From an uncultured Phascolarctobacterium sp. (GTDB taxonomy: Bacteria; Bacillota; Negativicutes; Acidaminococcales; Acidaminococcaceae), in the NCBI RefSeq assembly GCF_937920985.1, contig NZ_CALDXR010000005.1:1-64000 (forward strand): a stretch of DNA of 64,000 nucleotides, given 5' to 3'. A program made the position numbers and the translations under genes. Each line of letters opens with the position of its first letter. Position 1 is the first letter of the stretch. Under the pieces are notes generated by a model. That model saw only the letters and a program-made list of their open reading frames with translations. It did no database searches and was not told where the DNA came from. Positions 25,472-32,125 of this stretch are shown here, piece after piece.

Positions 25472-26220
25472 AGCACAATCACCTCCGTATGCTGCTTATA
25501 AGGCTTAACGTTCAAGCCCTCCTGCGCAGCTGTAATAATCACGCCCTTGGACAAAGGGCCGAAGGACACATTCGACAGTGCCTCAAACTTGCTGGCATCT
25601 GCAAGCACATAGCATTTATGGCAATGCTCCATCGCCACGCGCTTATTCATGGCCTCCTCTATATCAGGAGTAGTGAAGCCCTCTTCCACCGTAATACCGT
25701 TGGTTCCGAAAAAGCCCTTGCTGAAATGATAATGCTGCAGGGAAGCAACCGCTTCCGTACCGATTACCGCATCAGTTGTCGCCTTTACGCGTCCTGCAAG
25801 CAGCAGTGTCTTCAGGCCGCGCTGAGCCAGCTTCTGTGCCAGCGTAATACCGTTCGTTACATAAACAGCATCCTTCTCCGTCAGATAGGTTGCCAGCTGC
25901 TCGGTTGTCGAGCCCGCATCAAGAAAAATAAAATCGTTGGGACGCACCAGCGTTGCCGCATACGCAGCAATTGTACGCTTATCTTCAATGTTACGACTGT
26001 ATTTTTCCTGCATATTGCGCTCCTGCACAGGCTCCGCCTCGCGCACGGCAGTCGCACCACCATGCACCTTGCGTACCTTGCCCAAGCTGTCCAACTGCAC
26101 CAAATCACGGCGGATAGTGGACTCAGAGGTTTCCAGAAGCCTTGCCAGCTCCGGTACTGTCGCCGCACCGTCACGCGTGACAATGCGGACAATTTCTTCA
26201 AATCTTTCTTGCGTTAACAT
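25468..26220 (-). CDS. fruR: DeoR-family repressor of the fructose operon
   Basis: 250 residues. N-terminal winged HTH (TVPELARLLETSESTIRRDLVQLDSLGKVRKVHGGA) and C-terminal sugar-phosphate sensing domain (FLDAGSTTEQLA, YVTNGITLAQ, GFFGTNGI). The start at ATG 26220 is chosen because GGAG lies 8 nt before it; the earlier frame to 26271 lacks a site. First gene of fruR-fruK-fruA-ptsH-ptsI. It likely represses its own promoter, with fructose 1-phosphate as inducer (known for the family). Confidence 0.9.
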   Translation of the reverse strand: MLTQERFEEIVRIVTRDGAATVPELARLLETSESTIRRDLVQLDSLGKVRKVHGGATAVREAEPVQERNMQEKYSRNIEDKRTIAAYAATLVRPNDFIFLDAGSTTEQLATYLTEKDAVYVTNGITLAQKLAQRGLKTLLLAGRVKATTDAVIGTEAVASLQHYHFSKGFFGTNGITVEEGFTTPDIEEAMNKRVAMEHCHKCYVLADASKFEALSNVSFGPLSKGVIITAAQEGLNVKPYKQHTEVIVL

Positions 26221-26242
26221 GAGCATCTCTCCTCTTGCAGAT

Positions 26243-26290
26243 ATTATATAACCATTTTCACGCAAAATCAATCATTTTTGAGCAAAAATC
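26243..26290 (-). promoter_or_regulatory. fru operon promoter with two operator-like direct repeats
   Basis: Minus strand TTGATT (26266-26271), 17-bp spacer, TATAAT (26243-26248). Two direct repeats of the form CATTTT-GCAAAA-TC (plus strand 26253-26269 and 26273-26290) are spaced 20 bp and cover the spacer and -35 box, as expected for DeoR-type operators. Confidence 0.7.
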
Positions 26291-26343
26291 CGCATTTTTT
26301 TGAATTATTTTTGCAGATTATCTTCAGCACTTCCAAGGCAAAG

Positions 26344-26380
26344 AAAAATGGATGCCTCTCCTATAGCAGAGAAGCATCCA
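26344..26380 (-). terminator. Intrinsic terminator below the thioesterase operon
   Basis: Minus strand TGGATGCTTCTC pairs with GAGAGGCATCCA, followed by TTTTTCTTT. Confidence 0.75.
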
Positions 26381-26431
26381 TCATAAAGTATCATTTATAT
26401 AATTTTAAAGACAGTGCATAAAAGCGTCAGC

Positions 26432-26959
26432 TTATTTTACCAATGCACGCATTTCATCCGCAGTCAGAGTAAAGTATTCTTTTACGGTATAAAGCTCACG
26501 GCGACCGCGGCAATCAGCAAACAAAGCAACATCAACATCAGGAATATTTTCCATTGCTTCCTCTAAGCTCTTGCCGTTTTTGGCATAAGCCTCAAAGCGC
26601 AGGACAAACTTTTCGCCGGTACCTGCCGGAACCAGCATTGCTTCAAAATAATCATCCTCGCGCAGATAGCCCTCACGGTTAACCTTGCCACGCAGCAACA
26701 CATCACTATACTGCTCCTGCGGCAGATAAATACGCATATAAGCATCCAGAATAGTACCTTCCTGCTTGCCTACGTTATCAAAAGGTACTTCTAAGGAAAA
26801 ATCAATTCTGTCGGCATATACCTTATCCAAAACAGCCTTAGTGCGCTGCTTTACCAGCAGACGCATTACAGCATCACCCTGCATAGAAATATATACACCT
26901 ACAATTATAACGCCCAAAATAAACAGTCCTACAAGGACTCCCACAATCGTCATCAGCAT
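26432..26959 (-). CDS. Membrane-anchored hypothetical protein
   Basis: 175 residues. Residues about 3-26 (TIVGVLVGLFILGVIIVGVYI) form one transmembrane helix; the remainder is soluble and alpha/beta with no motif I recognise. AGGAGG precedes the start. It is the last gene after the CofE-like gene (12-nt gap). Function unknown. Confidence 0.65.
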   Translation of the reverse strand: MLMTIVGVLVGLFILGVIIVGVYISMQGDAVMRLLVKQRTKAVLDKVYADRIDFSLEVPFDNVGKQEGTILDAYMRIYLPQEQYSDVLLRGKVNREGYLREDDYFEAMLVPAGTGEKFVLRFEAYAKNGKSLEEAMENIPDVDVALFADCRGRRELYTVKEYFTLTADEMRALVK

Positions 26960-26971
26960 CTTGCTTCCTCC

Positions 26972-27616
26972 TTACGCCTTATGATAATCCTTGATAATGC
27001 AGATTGGTGTTTTTTCACTGCCGTTGCCAAAGGGATTATCAATGAGGATTTCCGCAACCTTATCCGGATCAACGCCCTTAGACCAGCCAAGCACTGCAGA
27101 GCGCTTCAAATCGTTAACGTCGGCAATAGCAGCGCCATAGCAGCCACAGGCCTTGGTAATAGCTTCAGCAACCTTTTCCGGTTCTGCCGGACCGTAAACA
27201 ATATGCTTGTCATACGGAGGCATCGTGCCGGTAACGTCGTCAATCAGGCGAGCCTGCTTGCCTGCCATACGGTAGAAGGTACCGCTTACGCCTACGCATT
27301 TAGCAGCAAAGCCGCAAATTACGGCCCACAGAACGCGCGCACCGCCCTCTGCGTCAATCAAAGACTGCATGCTGTACCAGCTGCTGATACTGCCCTTAGC
27401 AGGGAACAGATGCGACAGCACCTTAGCCAGCGGCCCCGGATGGAACTCCTCACAGCGCATTGCTCTGCCCTGGGTAATTGCTACTACACTTTCGGCAGTG
27501 CAGACAACATCATTAGGGCCGATTTTATCCTTGGCATATTCCAAAATAGCATCACAGATATCATCGTGATGAGTCAAAATTCTTGTCGGCACAGGAACAA
27601 TCTTATACTTTTCCAT
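26972..27616 (-). CDS. CofE-like (F420-0 glutamate ligase fold) protein
   Basis: 214 residues from ATG 27616 (GGAG upstream; 4 nt after the thioesterase stop). The opening VPVPTRILTHHDDICDAI and DVVCTAESVVAITQGR resembles the N-terminal half of coenzyme F420:L-glutamate ligase (CofE/FbiB). Such stand-alone homologues occur in Firmicutes that do not make F420, so the real substrate is unknown. The longer frame to 27673 would overlap the thioesterase and is rejected. Confidence 0.65.
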   Translation of the reverse strand: MEKYKIVPVPTRILTHHDDICDAILEYAKDKIGPNDVVCTAESVVAITQGRAMRCEEFHPGPLAKVLSHLFPAKGSISSWYSMQSLIDAEGGARVLWAVICGFAAKCVGVSGTFYRMAGKQARLIDDVTGTMPPYDKHIVYGPAEPEKVAEAITKACGCYGAAIADVNDLKRSAVLGWSKGVDPDKVAEILIDNPFGNGSEKTPICIIKDYHKA

Positions 27617-27620
27617 ACTC

Positions 27621-28046
27621 TCACATCTCCTCCGCAGCCTTATCCGCTGCATATACCTTCTGAATTTTATCATACCATTCAGGCTTCAGACGGACAATGT
27701 GACCTTCATTATCGGTAAACACATTGCGCGTATGGCCTTCCACCGCTACAGCACCGTCGCGCAGACGGATAACAGTATAATCAAATTCCATTTTTGCTTT
27801 ATTAAAGGCACTCATTTTTACCTGTACTTCAAAATCATCATCAAAGGTACAGGAATTTTTATATTTGGCGCGTACCTCGGTAATCGGGAAAATAACGCCA
27901 TCAGCCATCAGCTCGCCCAGGGAAATACCGCAGGCACGCAGATATGCTACACGTCCCATTTCAAACCAGCGCAGATAGTTGGCATGATGCACAACACCCA
28001 TCATATCAGTTTCAACAAAACGCACCTTATCTCGTATTGTAATCAT
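27621..28046 (-). CDS. Acyl-CoA thioesterase, YbgC/FadM hot-dog family
   Basis: 141 residues. FVETDMMGVVHHANYLRWFEMGR is the active-site motif of 4-hydroxybenzoyl-CoA-type thioesterases (the Asp/His region in a hot-dog fold). It hydrolyses small acyl-CoA esters. AAAAGGAG precedes the start. It is first in a three-gene set with the CofE-like and membrane proteins. Confidence 0.85.
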   Translation of the reverse strand: MITIRDKVRFVETDMMGVVHHANYLRWFEMGRVAYLRACGISLGELMADGVIFPITEVRAKYKNSCTFDDDFEVQVKMSAFNKAKMEFDYTVIRLRDGAVAVEGHTRNVFTDNEGHIVRLKPEWYDKIQKVYAADKAAEEM

Positions 28047-28141
28047 AAAATCTCCTTTTCATCTTCAAGGCTGCCTGCAGATAACAGGCTTACAATCAAT
28101 TTATTATTATAGCACTTTTAGCGCCAAGTGCCTAACAAATC

Positions 28142-29269
28142 TTATAAATTAGGTAAATTTTTCTCTGCCAGCAGATGCTTAACTTTTTCAGCCAGCAAAG
28201 CGTAAAGTACGGAAAACAGCGGTACGCAGACAATCATACCGGCAACACCGCCAAGGCTCGCGCCAATCGTCACCGCCGCCAGCACCCACAGCTCCGAAAG
28301 ACCGACAGCCTTGCCCACAATCTTAGGATAAAGCAAATCAGCTTCGATGCGCTGCAGCACAATGTATAATATGATAAAATACCAAATTTTCTCCGGTGCG
28401 GCCACCAGTATTAAAAAACAGCCGATAAGAGCACTGATTAAGGTACCGAGAATCGGTATCAGGCTCAGCACCGCTACCAGCAGCGAAATCACTGTCGCAT
28501 AGGGAAAGCCGCAAAGCTTCATGCCGACGAAATACATCACGCCCAAAAGCAGCGCCACTACCAGCTGCCCACCTACAAAGCCGCGGAAAATCTGCTCCGC
28601 CGTTTGCAAAACATGCAGGATATAAGCAGCGCGCTCCTTCGAGCAAAAGGCAAAAATTACCCGTTTAAAATTGCGCACTAGGCGATGCTTTTCCAGCAGA
28701 CAATAAATTGCTACAACAAAACCGATAACACAGTTGGCGAGCACCTCAAAGAGTGAGGCTGTTGCCAAAAACGTCTGCTCCAGCAGTAAGCGCTTGTTGT
28801 TCTGCAAATAATTAAGCAGCGTCTGATAAACCTCCTTAGCCTGCGCCTGTACCACAGCCAGCTCGTCTGCAGAGAAGGAAAGCTCCTGCGCCTTCTGCTG
28901 CAGATAAATATTCAGCTTGGCCAACGCCGGCGGCAGCATCTTAACGAGCATTTTCATACTGGCGTGCAGCTCGGGCACAATCGTCAGCACAAAGAAGGCT
29001 AAAAAGCCAATGATAATCACAAGGCTTAAAAGCAGGCAAACGGGACGTTCAAAGCGCGACACGACGCTCTGCTTAAAAATCCTGCGCCAATATTGCTCCA
29101 GCTTGTTCATCAGCACGTTGACGATAAAAGCCATGCAACCGCCAATGACAAACGGAAGAATGATATCATATAAGCTGCCCAGCAAATGCAGGCTGACGCT
29201 GTAATTCCACAACGCCCAGATAAGTACAATTGCAAAGGCCAGCAGACAATACGGATTTTTATCTTTCAT
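28142..29269 (-). CDS. AI-2E family transporter (YdiK/PerM type)
   Basis: 375 residues with about eight hydrophobic segments: two at the N-terminus, a long amphipathic middle (residues about 100-160), then a cluster ending in the family block ADLLYPKIVGKAVGLSELWVLAAVTIGASLGGVAGM. The family name comes from TqsA; most members have unknown substrates, some are antiporters. ATG 29269 has GAGGTT upstream. Confidence 0.85.
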   Translation of the reverse strand: MKDKNPYCLLAFAIVLIWALWNYSVSLHLLGSLYDIILPFVIGGCMAFIVNVLMNKLEQYWRRIFKQSVVSRFERPVCLLLSLVIIIGFLAFFVLTIVPELHASMKMLVKMLPPALAKLNIYLQQKAQELSFSADELAVVQAQAKEVYQTLLNYLQNNKRLLLEQTFLATASLFEVLANCVIGFVVAIYCLLEKHRLVRNFKRVIFAFCSKERAAYILHVLQTAEQIFRGFVGGQLVVALLLGVMYFVGMKLCGFPYATVISLLVAVLSLIPILGTLISALIGCFLILVAAPEKIWYFIILYIVLQRIEADLLYPKIVGKAVGLSELWVLAAVTIGASLGGVAGMIVCVPLFSVLYALLAEKVKHLLAEKNLPNL

Positions 29270-29375
29270 AAGCAACCTCTATTCAAAGCGCATGTCCAAG
29301 GTAATACATGCTTATTAAATTAATAATATTATTGTAACATATAAGCGCGCACAAGACAAAAAAGAAGGCTTTTCT

Positions 29376-29404
29376 TTGCATAAGTTTCACATCTGTGGTA
29401 TAAT
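29376..29404 (+). promoter_or_regulatory. Promoter of tRNA-Arg(CCG)
   Basis: TTGCAT (29376-29381), 17-bp spacer, TATAAT (29399-29404), 16 bp before the tRNA. Confidence 0.7.
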
Positions 29405-29419
29405 TCCATTGTAGTTTTT

Positions 29420-29494
29420 GCGCCTGTAGCTCAGTGGATAGAGCAATGGTCTCCGGAACCGTGTGCGGAGGTTCGATTCCTCTCAGGCGCACCA
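29420..29494 (+). tRNA. tRNA-Arg (CCG)
   Basis: Cloverleaf with GCGCCTG/CAGGCGC acceptor, anticodon loop CTCCGGA (CCG), T-arm GGTTCGATTCC, encoded CCA. Its 3' end recurs at 29977-30008 and 30190-30230, the usual sign of integration into a tRNA gene. Confidence 0.93.
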
Positions 29495-29506
29495 CAAAGA
29501 AAAGTA

Positions 29507-29537
29507 CCCTTTCCATTTGTTTGGGAAGGGATTTTTT
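29507..29537 (+). terminator. Terminator of tRNA-Arg(CCG)
   Basis: CCCTTTCC pairs with GGGAAGGG, then TTTTTT; 12 nt below the tRNA. Preceded by AAAGTACC, also found before the terminator at 30243. Confidence 0.75.
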
Positions 29538-29576
29538 ATGCACTAATATTATCGACCGGTTTTATATTCCTCTATA

Positions 29577-29605
29577 TTCACTTTTCTGCAAACATATGTT
29601 AAAAT
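29577..29605 (+). promoter_or_regulatory. Promoter of the candidate type I toxin mRNA
   Basis: TTCACT (29577-29582), 17-bp spacer, TAAAAT (29600-29605). The predicted transcript begins near 29612, directly at the hairpin CTACC-ACAGC-GGTAG. Confidence 0.55.
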
Positions 29606-29717
29606 TAGTTAGTACTACCACAGCGGTAGGCGGTTGCTCTCCTCGGAGGGCTTTGCGGCTCTCCTATTGCAAGAATCCATATCCTTATGGAAATCTACAA
29701 GAAAGAGGGTGGCGCCG

Positions 29718-29807
29718 ATGAATATTCTTGAAGTCCTCGCATTATTAGGCTTCGGTTTGGCTTGTGTCAAATTCGGCTATGAACTCGGTAAAAACGCAAA
29801 AAAATAA
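29718..29807 (+). CDS. 29-residue hydrophobic peptide, candidate type I toxin
   Basis: MNILEVLALLGFGL, then ACVKFGYELGKNAKK: one hydrophobic helix followed by a basic tail, the plan of small membrane toxins of type I systems (TxpA/BsrG-like or holin-like toxins). GAGGGTGG precedes the ATG. The mRNA leader of about 105 nt is hairpin-rich, which would delay translation. The stop codon lies inside a bidirectional terminator shared with a convergent antisense RNA (29800-29885). Too short for standard ORF calling. Toxicity is inference. Confidence 0.65.
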   Translation: MNILEVLALLGFGLACVKFGYELGKNAKK

Positions 29808-29839
29808 CCGCCCAGTCTCCAAACTTGCGGTTATTTTTT
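29797..29839. terminator. Bidirectional terminator shared by toxin mRNA and antisense RNA
   Basis: AAATAACCGC pairs with GCGGTTATTT; T-rich tails follow on both strands. Confidence 0.75.
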
Positions 29840-29885
29840 AACTACATGATTTAAAAGGCAACCGTCTATCGGTAGCACTTTTTCT
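29800..29885 (-). ncRNA. Candidate antitoxin RNA
   Basis: About 85 nt, starting 7 nt below TATAAT (29892-29897) and ending at the shared terminator, so it overlaps the 3' end of the toxin mRNA. Its 5' part (CTACCGATAGACGGTTGCC) has the same kind of sequence as the toxin mRNA 5' hairpin (CTACCACAGCGGTAGGCGGTTGC), giving a second possible contact. Confidence 0.6.
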
Positions 29886-29891
29886 ATGTTT

Positions 29892-29920
29892 ATTATACTA
29901 TATCCAACAACTAAAGACAA
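29892..29920 (-). promoter_or_regulatory. Promoter of the antitoxin RNA
   Basis: Minus strand TTGTCT (29915-29920), 17-bp spacer, TATAAT (29892-29897). Stronger than the toxin promoter, as usual in type I systems. Confidence 0.7.
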
Positions 29921-29976
29921 GTAGTTTATAGCTTCGAAAATCGTTACAATACAAGCTTGCTATTTCTCTGTAACAA

Positions 29977-30008
29977 TGTGCAAAGGTTCGATTCCTCTCA
30001 GGCGCACC
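29977..30008 (+). repeat. tRNA-Arg(CCG) 3' end remnant 1
   Basis: TGTGCAAAGGTTCGATTCC and the following CTCTCAGGCGCACC match the T-arm and acceptor of the tRNA at 29420-29494 with two changes. No 5' half is present, so it is not a tRNA gene. Confidence 0.85.
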
Positions 30009-30016
30009 GACTCGGT

Positions 30017-30106
30017 AAAAAAATAACCGCCCCGTCCTAGGAAAACGAGCGGTTATTTTCAACTAACATTTTCTAAAGGCAACCGCCTATCGGTAGCACT
30101 TTTTCT
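30017..30106 (-). ncRNA. Second, orphan copy of the antitoxin RNA
   Basis: Near copy of 29800-29885: same promoter layout (TGGTCT 30136-30141, 17-bp spacer, TATAAT 30113-30118), same 5' segment (CTACCGATAGGCGGTTGCC) and a matching terminator at 30017-30059. Only the last few toxin codons (LGKK then stop) precede the terminator; the toxin start and most of its frame are missing. It pairs better than the first copy with the toxin mRNA leader GGTAGGCGGTTGC. Confidence 0.6.
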
Positions 30107-30112
30107 ATGTTT

Positions 30113-30141
30113 ATTATACTATATCCAACAGCTAAAGACCA
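30113..30141 (-). promoter_or_regulatory. Promoter of the orphan antitoxin RNA
   Basis: TGGTCT, 17 bp, TATAAT on the minus strand; the -10 is intact and the -35 has one change from the first copy. Confidence 0.6.
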
Positions 30142-30189
30142 GCAGTTTATAGCTTTGAAATTCGTTACATAACAAGCATACTATTTCTA

Positions 30190-30230
30190 CGGAACCGTGT
30201 GCAGAGGTTCGATTCCTCTCAGGCGCACCA
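30190..30230 (+). repeat. tRNA-Arg(CCG) 3' end remnant 2
   Basis: 41 bp from the anticodon loop (CGGAACCGTGTGC) to the CCA end, one change from the tRNA. It is followed, like the real tRNA, by an AAAGTACC-terminator block. Confidence 0.85.
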
Positions 30231-30242
30231 AACAGAAAAGTA

Positions 30243-30277
30243 CCGCTAAGGCTTTTGAAAGGCTTTAGCGGTTTTTT
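30243..30277 (+). terminator. Terminator below tRNA remnant 2
   Basis: CCGCTAAGGC / GCTTTAGCGG hairpin followed by TTTTTT. It could also end the convergent HipA-like transcript. Confidence 0.7.
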
Positions 30278-30288
30278 GATGCTCATTT

Positions 30289-31422
30289 TCAGTTTAGCTT
30301 GCTCAAATAATTCTTCAGTCCACGCGCACGATTAGCAACTGCTTCGCTGATACGCGTAACGCGCTCTTTATCCAAATACGGACTTATCGATAAGGTATTG
30401 CGTACTATCTCAGCGCAAGCATCAATACCATTAATATCAACAAAACACTCTTTAACTAAGGTAAGCTGCTTTTTCTGCGAATCCTTAAACGGCATAGCAG
30501 GTAGCGCTGTTCCTATTTCGCTATTCAAGGATTCACACCACAGGCTTGTACCATTATCAAATAACGGTGCCGGACCTAGGAACTTCAAAGAATCAACATC
30601 ACGGATAAAACCGAAATTACCATAATGCCTGTCGCTATTCTCAATCAGGTAATCCAGGCAAAGCATCTGTTGCAAATAGCTTGCAACATCAGGTATTTGC
30701 AAATAGTCGCAACATCTGAGGAAATGTCCGTAAGCAGAATCATTATTAGACCTTGGAAGAATATCCTTTACAAAATAAGCAGGCACAAATTCTGTTTCCG
30801 TAGTAATAAAATTAGGACACAGACACAGCGGGCGATTATCCTCTATAATAAGCTTATAGGGAACATGCTTAATCGCCAAAGCCTCCGCTACCTTAGCGGC
30901 AACAATTTCATTATATGGTTGCTGCAATAGCGGCACGGAACCTGCTTTGGCAAGATACGTAACGCCATGAATTTTTACCCATTTTTTCTTTAGCCAGCCA
31001 TTGCTTGAAGCATCCGGCGTAAATGGGTTTATTGCAGGCCTGGAGGATTCCTTTTGGAAAAAAGCTTCTCCTAAATCGTTAATGAAAAAGTTAACCTCCT
31101 GCCATGTCAGCTCACTGCCAACAGGCTTCAGCCAATATTGATCGGACAGACTCAACCCCAAGCTGCGCTTGCTCAAAACCGCCGGAGATTCTACATCATA
31201 CAAATGCAAAATATACCGCAATCCGTCGCGACTGGCAGGAATAATACGGCTACACCACCATTGATTTAATCTATCCACTAGCTTATTGAAATCATCGGTA
31301 AAAATACCTACAGGGAAGGCTTCTGGATTATATACCTGCAGCACTTCGGTTATGTAACCTGCAGCGGACATCGTTGTCTTAACCAACGGAATATTTTTAT
31401 TCATAATTATATACTTATCCAT
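30289..31422 (-). CDS. HipA-like kinase, without a HipB partner
   Basis: 377 residues from ATG 31422 (GGAGGG upstream). The C-terminal half shows HipA kinase blocks: YLIENSDRHYGNFGF (catalytic loop, Asp-Arg-His...Asn) and APLFDNGTSLW (metal-binding Asp). The N-terminal half lacks a recognisable HipA N-domain. HipA toxins phosphorylate GltX and normally pair with a HipB antitoxin; no Xre gene adjoins this one, so it may be an orphan, a regulated kinase, or have an unlinked partner. It faces the tRNA-Arg remnants tail to tail. Confidence 0.75.
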   Translation of the reverse strand: MDKYIIMNKNIPLVKTTMSAAGYITEVLQVYNPEAFPVGIFTDDFNKLVDRLNQWWCSRIIPASRDGLRYILHLYDVESPAVLSKRSLGLSLSDQYWLKPVGSELTWQEVNFFINDLGEAFFQKESSRPAINPFTPDASSNGWLKKKWVKIHGVTYLAKAGSVPLLQQPYNEIVAAKVAEALAIKHVPYKLIIEDNRPLCLCPNFITTETEFVPAYFVKDILPRSNNDSAYGHFLRCCDYLQIPDVASYLQQMLCLDYLIENSDRHYGNFGFIRDVDSLKFLGPAPLFDNGTSLWCESLNSEIGTALPAMPFKDSQKKQLTLVKECFVDINGIDACAEIVRNTLSISPYLDKERVTRISEAVANRARGLKNYLSKLN

Positions 31423-31486
31423 GCTTTTCCCTCCTTCAGTATTTTTTATATTATACCGCAAGCAGCATTTTTTTGAAAGAAAATTA

Positions 31487-31528
31487 TAACCGCCCGCATC
31501 TCACCTTCACCTGAGACACGGGCGGTTA
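31487..31528 (-). terminator. Terminator after the 118-aa gene
   Basis: TAACCGCCCG pairs with CGGGCGGTTA around an inner CTCA/TGAG stem; AT-rich tail on the minus strand. Confidence 0.65.
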
Positions 31529-31548
31529 ATATTATTTTTGAAGATTAA

Positions 31549-31905
31549 TTACAGCAGCTCAGCCTTTTTATCCAGAATTGCTTTGCAGGCAGCGCAGGCC
31601 GGGCAATCGCAATAGGCAGCACCGGCAGCCTTGATTTCCTTAGCATGTGCCAAAATATTTTTAGCCAGTTCAGCGCCGAAAACGCCAACGCCTGCTTCGG
31701 AACCAGCAAAAGCAATCAGGCCATCAATCGGCATGATGTCTGCTTCCAGCTCTGCAATATAAGCCTTGGTTACATCTGCTTCTTCCGCAGTACCAACAGC
31801 AGCCAGCCATTTTTCGGCAGCAGCCTTTGCTTCAGCGCTGCAGCTCGGAGCAGCAATCAAAGCTTCAGTTTGTTCTTTTACAAAATTCAAAGTTTCTTGT
31901 GTCAT
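31549..31905 (-). CDS. 118-aa Cys-cluster protein of unknown function
   Basis: Acidic, alanine-rich small protein (MTQETLNFVKEQ...). Near the C-terminus it has CDCPACAACKAIL, a CxCxxCxxC cluster suited to metal or thiol chemistry. IMPIDGLIAFAGSEAGVGVFG precedes it. Similar proteins have been labelled Hsp90-like in databases, which nothing in this sequence supports. Good ribosome binding site (GGAGGTTAACAG). Promoter 31950-31978, with a 20-bp palindrome just upstream suggesting control by an HxlR/MarR-like factor. Confidence 0.7.
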   Translation of the reverse strand: MTQETLNFVKEQTEALIAAPSCSAEAKAAAEKWLAAVGTAEEADVTKAYIAELEADIMPIDGLIAFAGSEAGVGVFGAELAKNILAHAKEIKAAGAAYCDCPACAACKAILDKKAELL

Positions 31906-31949
31906 GATCTGTTAACCTCCTTGTGATGCAATGCGCATCATCTATACAT

Positions 31950-31978
31950 ATCATAGTACCAAATTGCAGTCCTGTAAA
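31950..31978 (-). promoter_or_regulatory. Promoter of the 118-aa gene
   Basis: Minus strand TTTACA (31973-31978), 17-bp spacer, TATGAT (31950-31955). Confidence 0.65.
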
Positions 31979-31998
31979 GTACGCACTTTCACGTGCGC

Positions 31999-32018
31999 TA
32001 GTTACCGCAAGGTTACTA
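31999..32018. promoter_or_regulatory. Palindromic operator candidate upstream of the 118-aa gene
   Basis: TAGTTACC-GCAA-GGTTACTA, seven of eight arm pairs complementary, centred about 30 bp upstream of the -35 box, a position typical of an activator or redox sensor. Confidence 0.5.
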
Positions 32019-32125
32019 TTGCAGTATCCTACGCATGCCCATTCTCAGAAGAGCAGCTTGATGATAATTACATGTATACTGCAAGCAGCGAAAAGTATCA
32101 TATTAATGCACCAAAACTTATAAAA

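Noticed and set aside
29283..29543. 86-codon minus-strand ORF across tRNA-Arg
   Set aside because: Antisense to a tRNA gene and its terminator.
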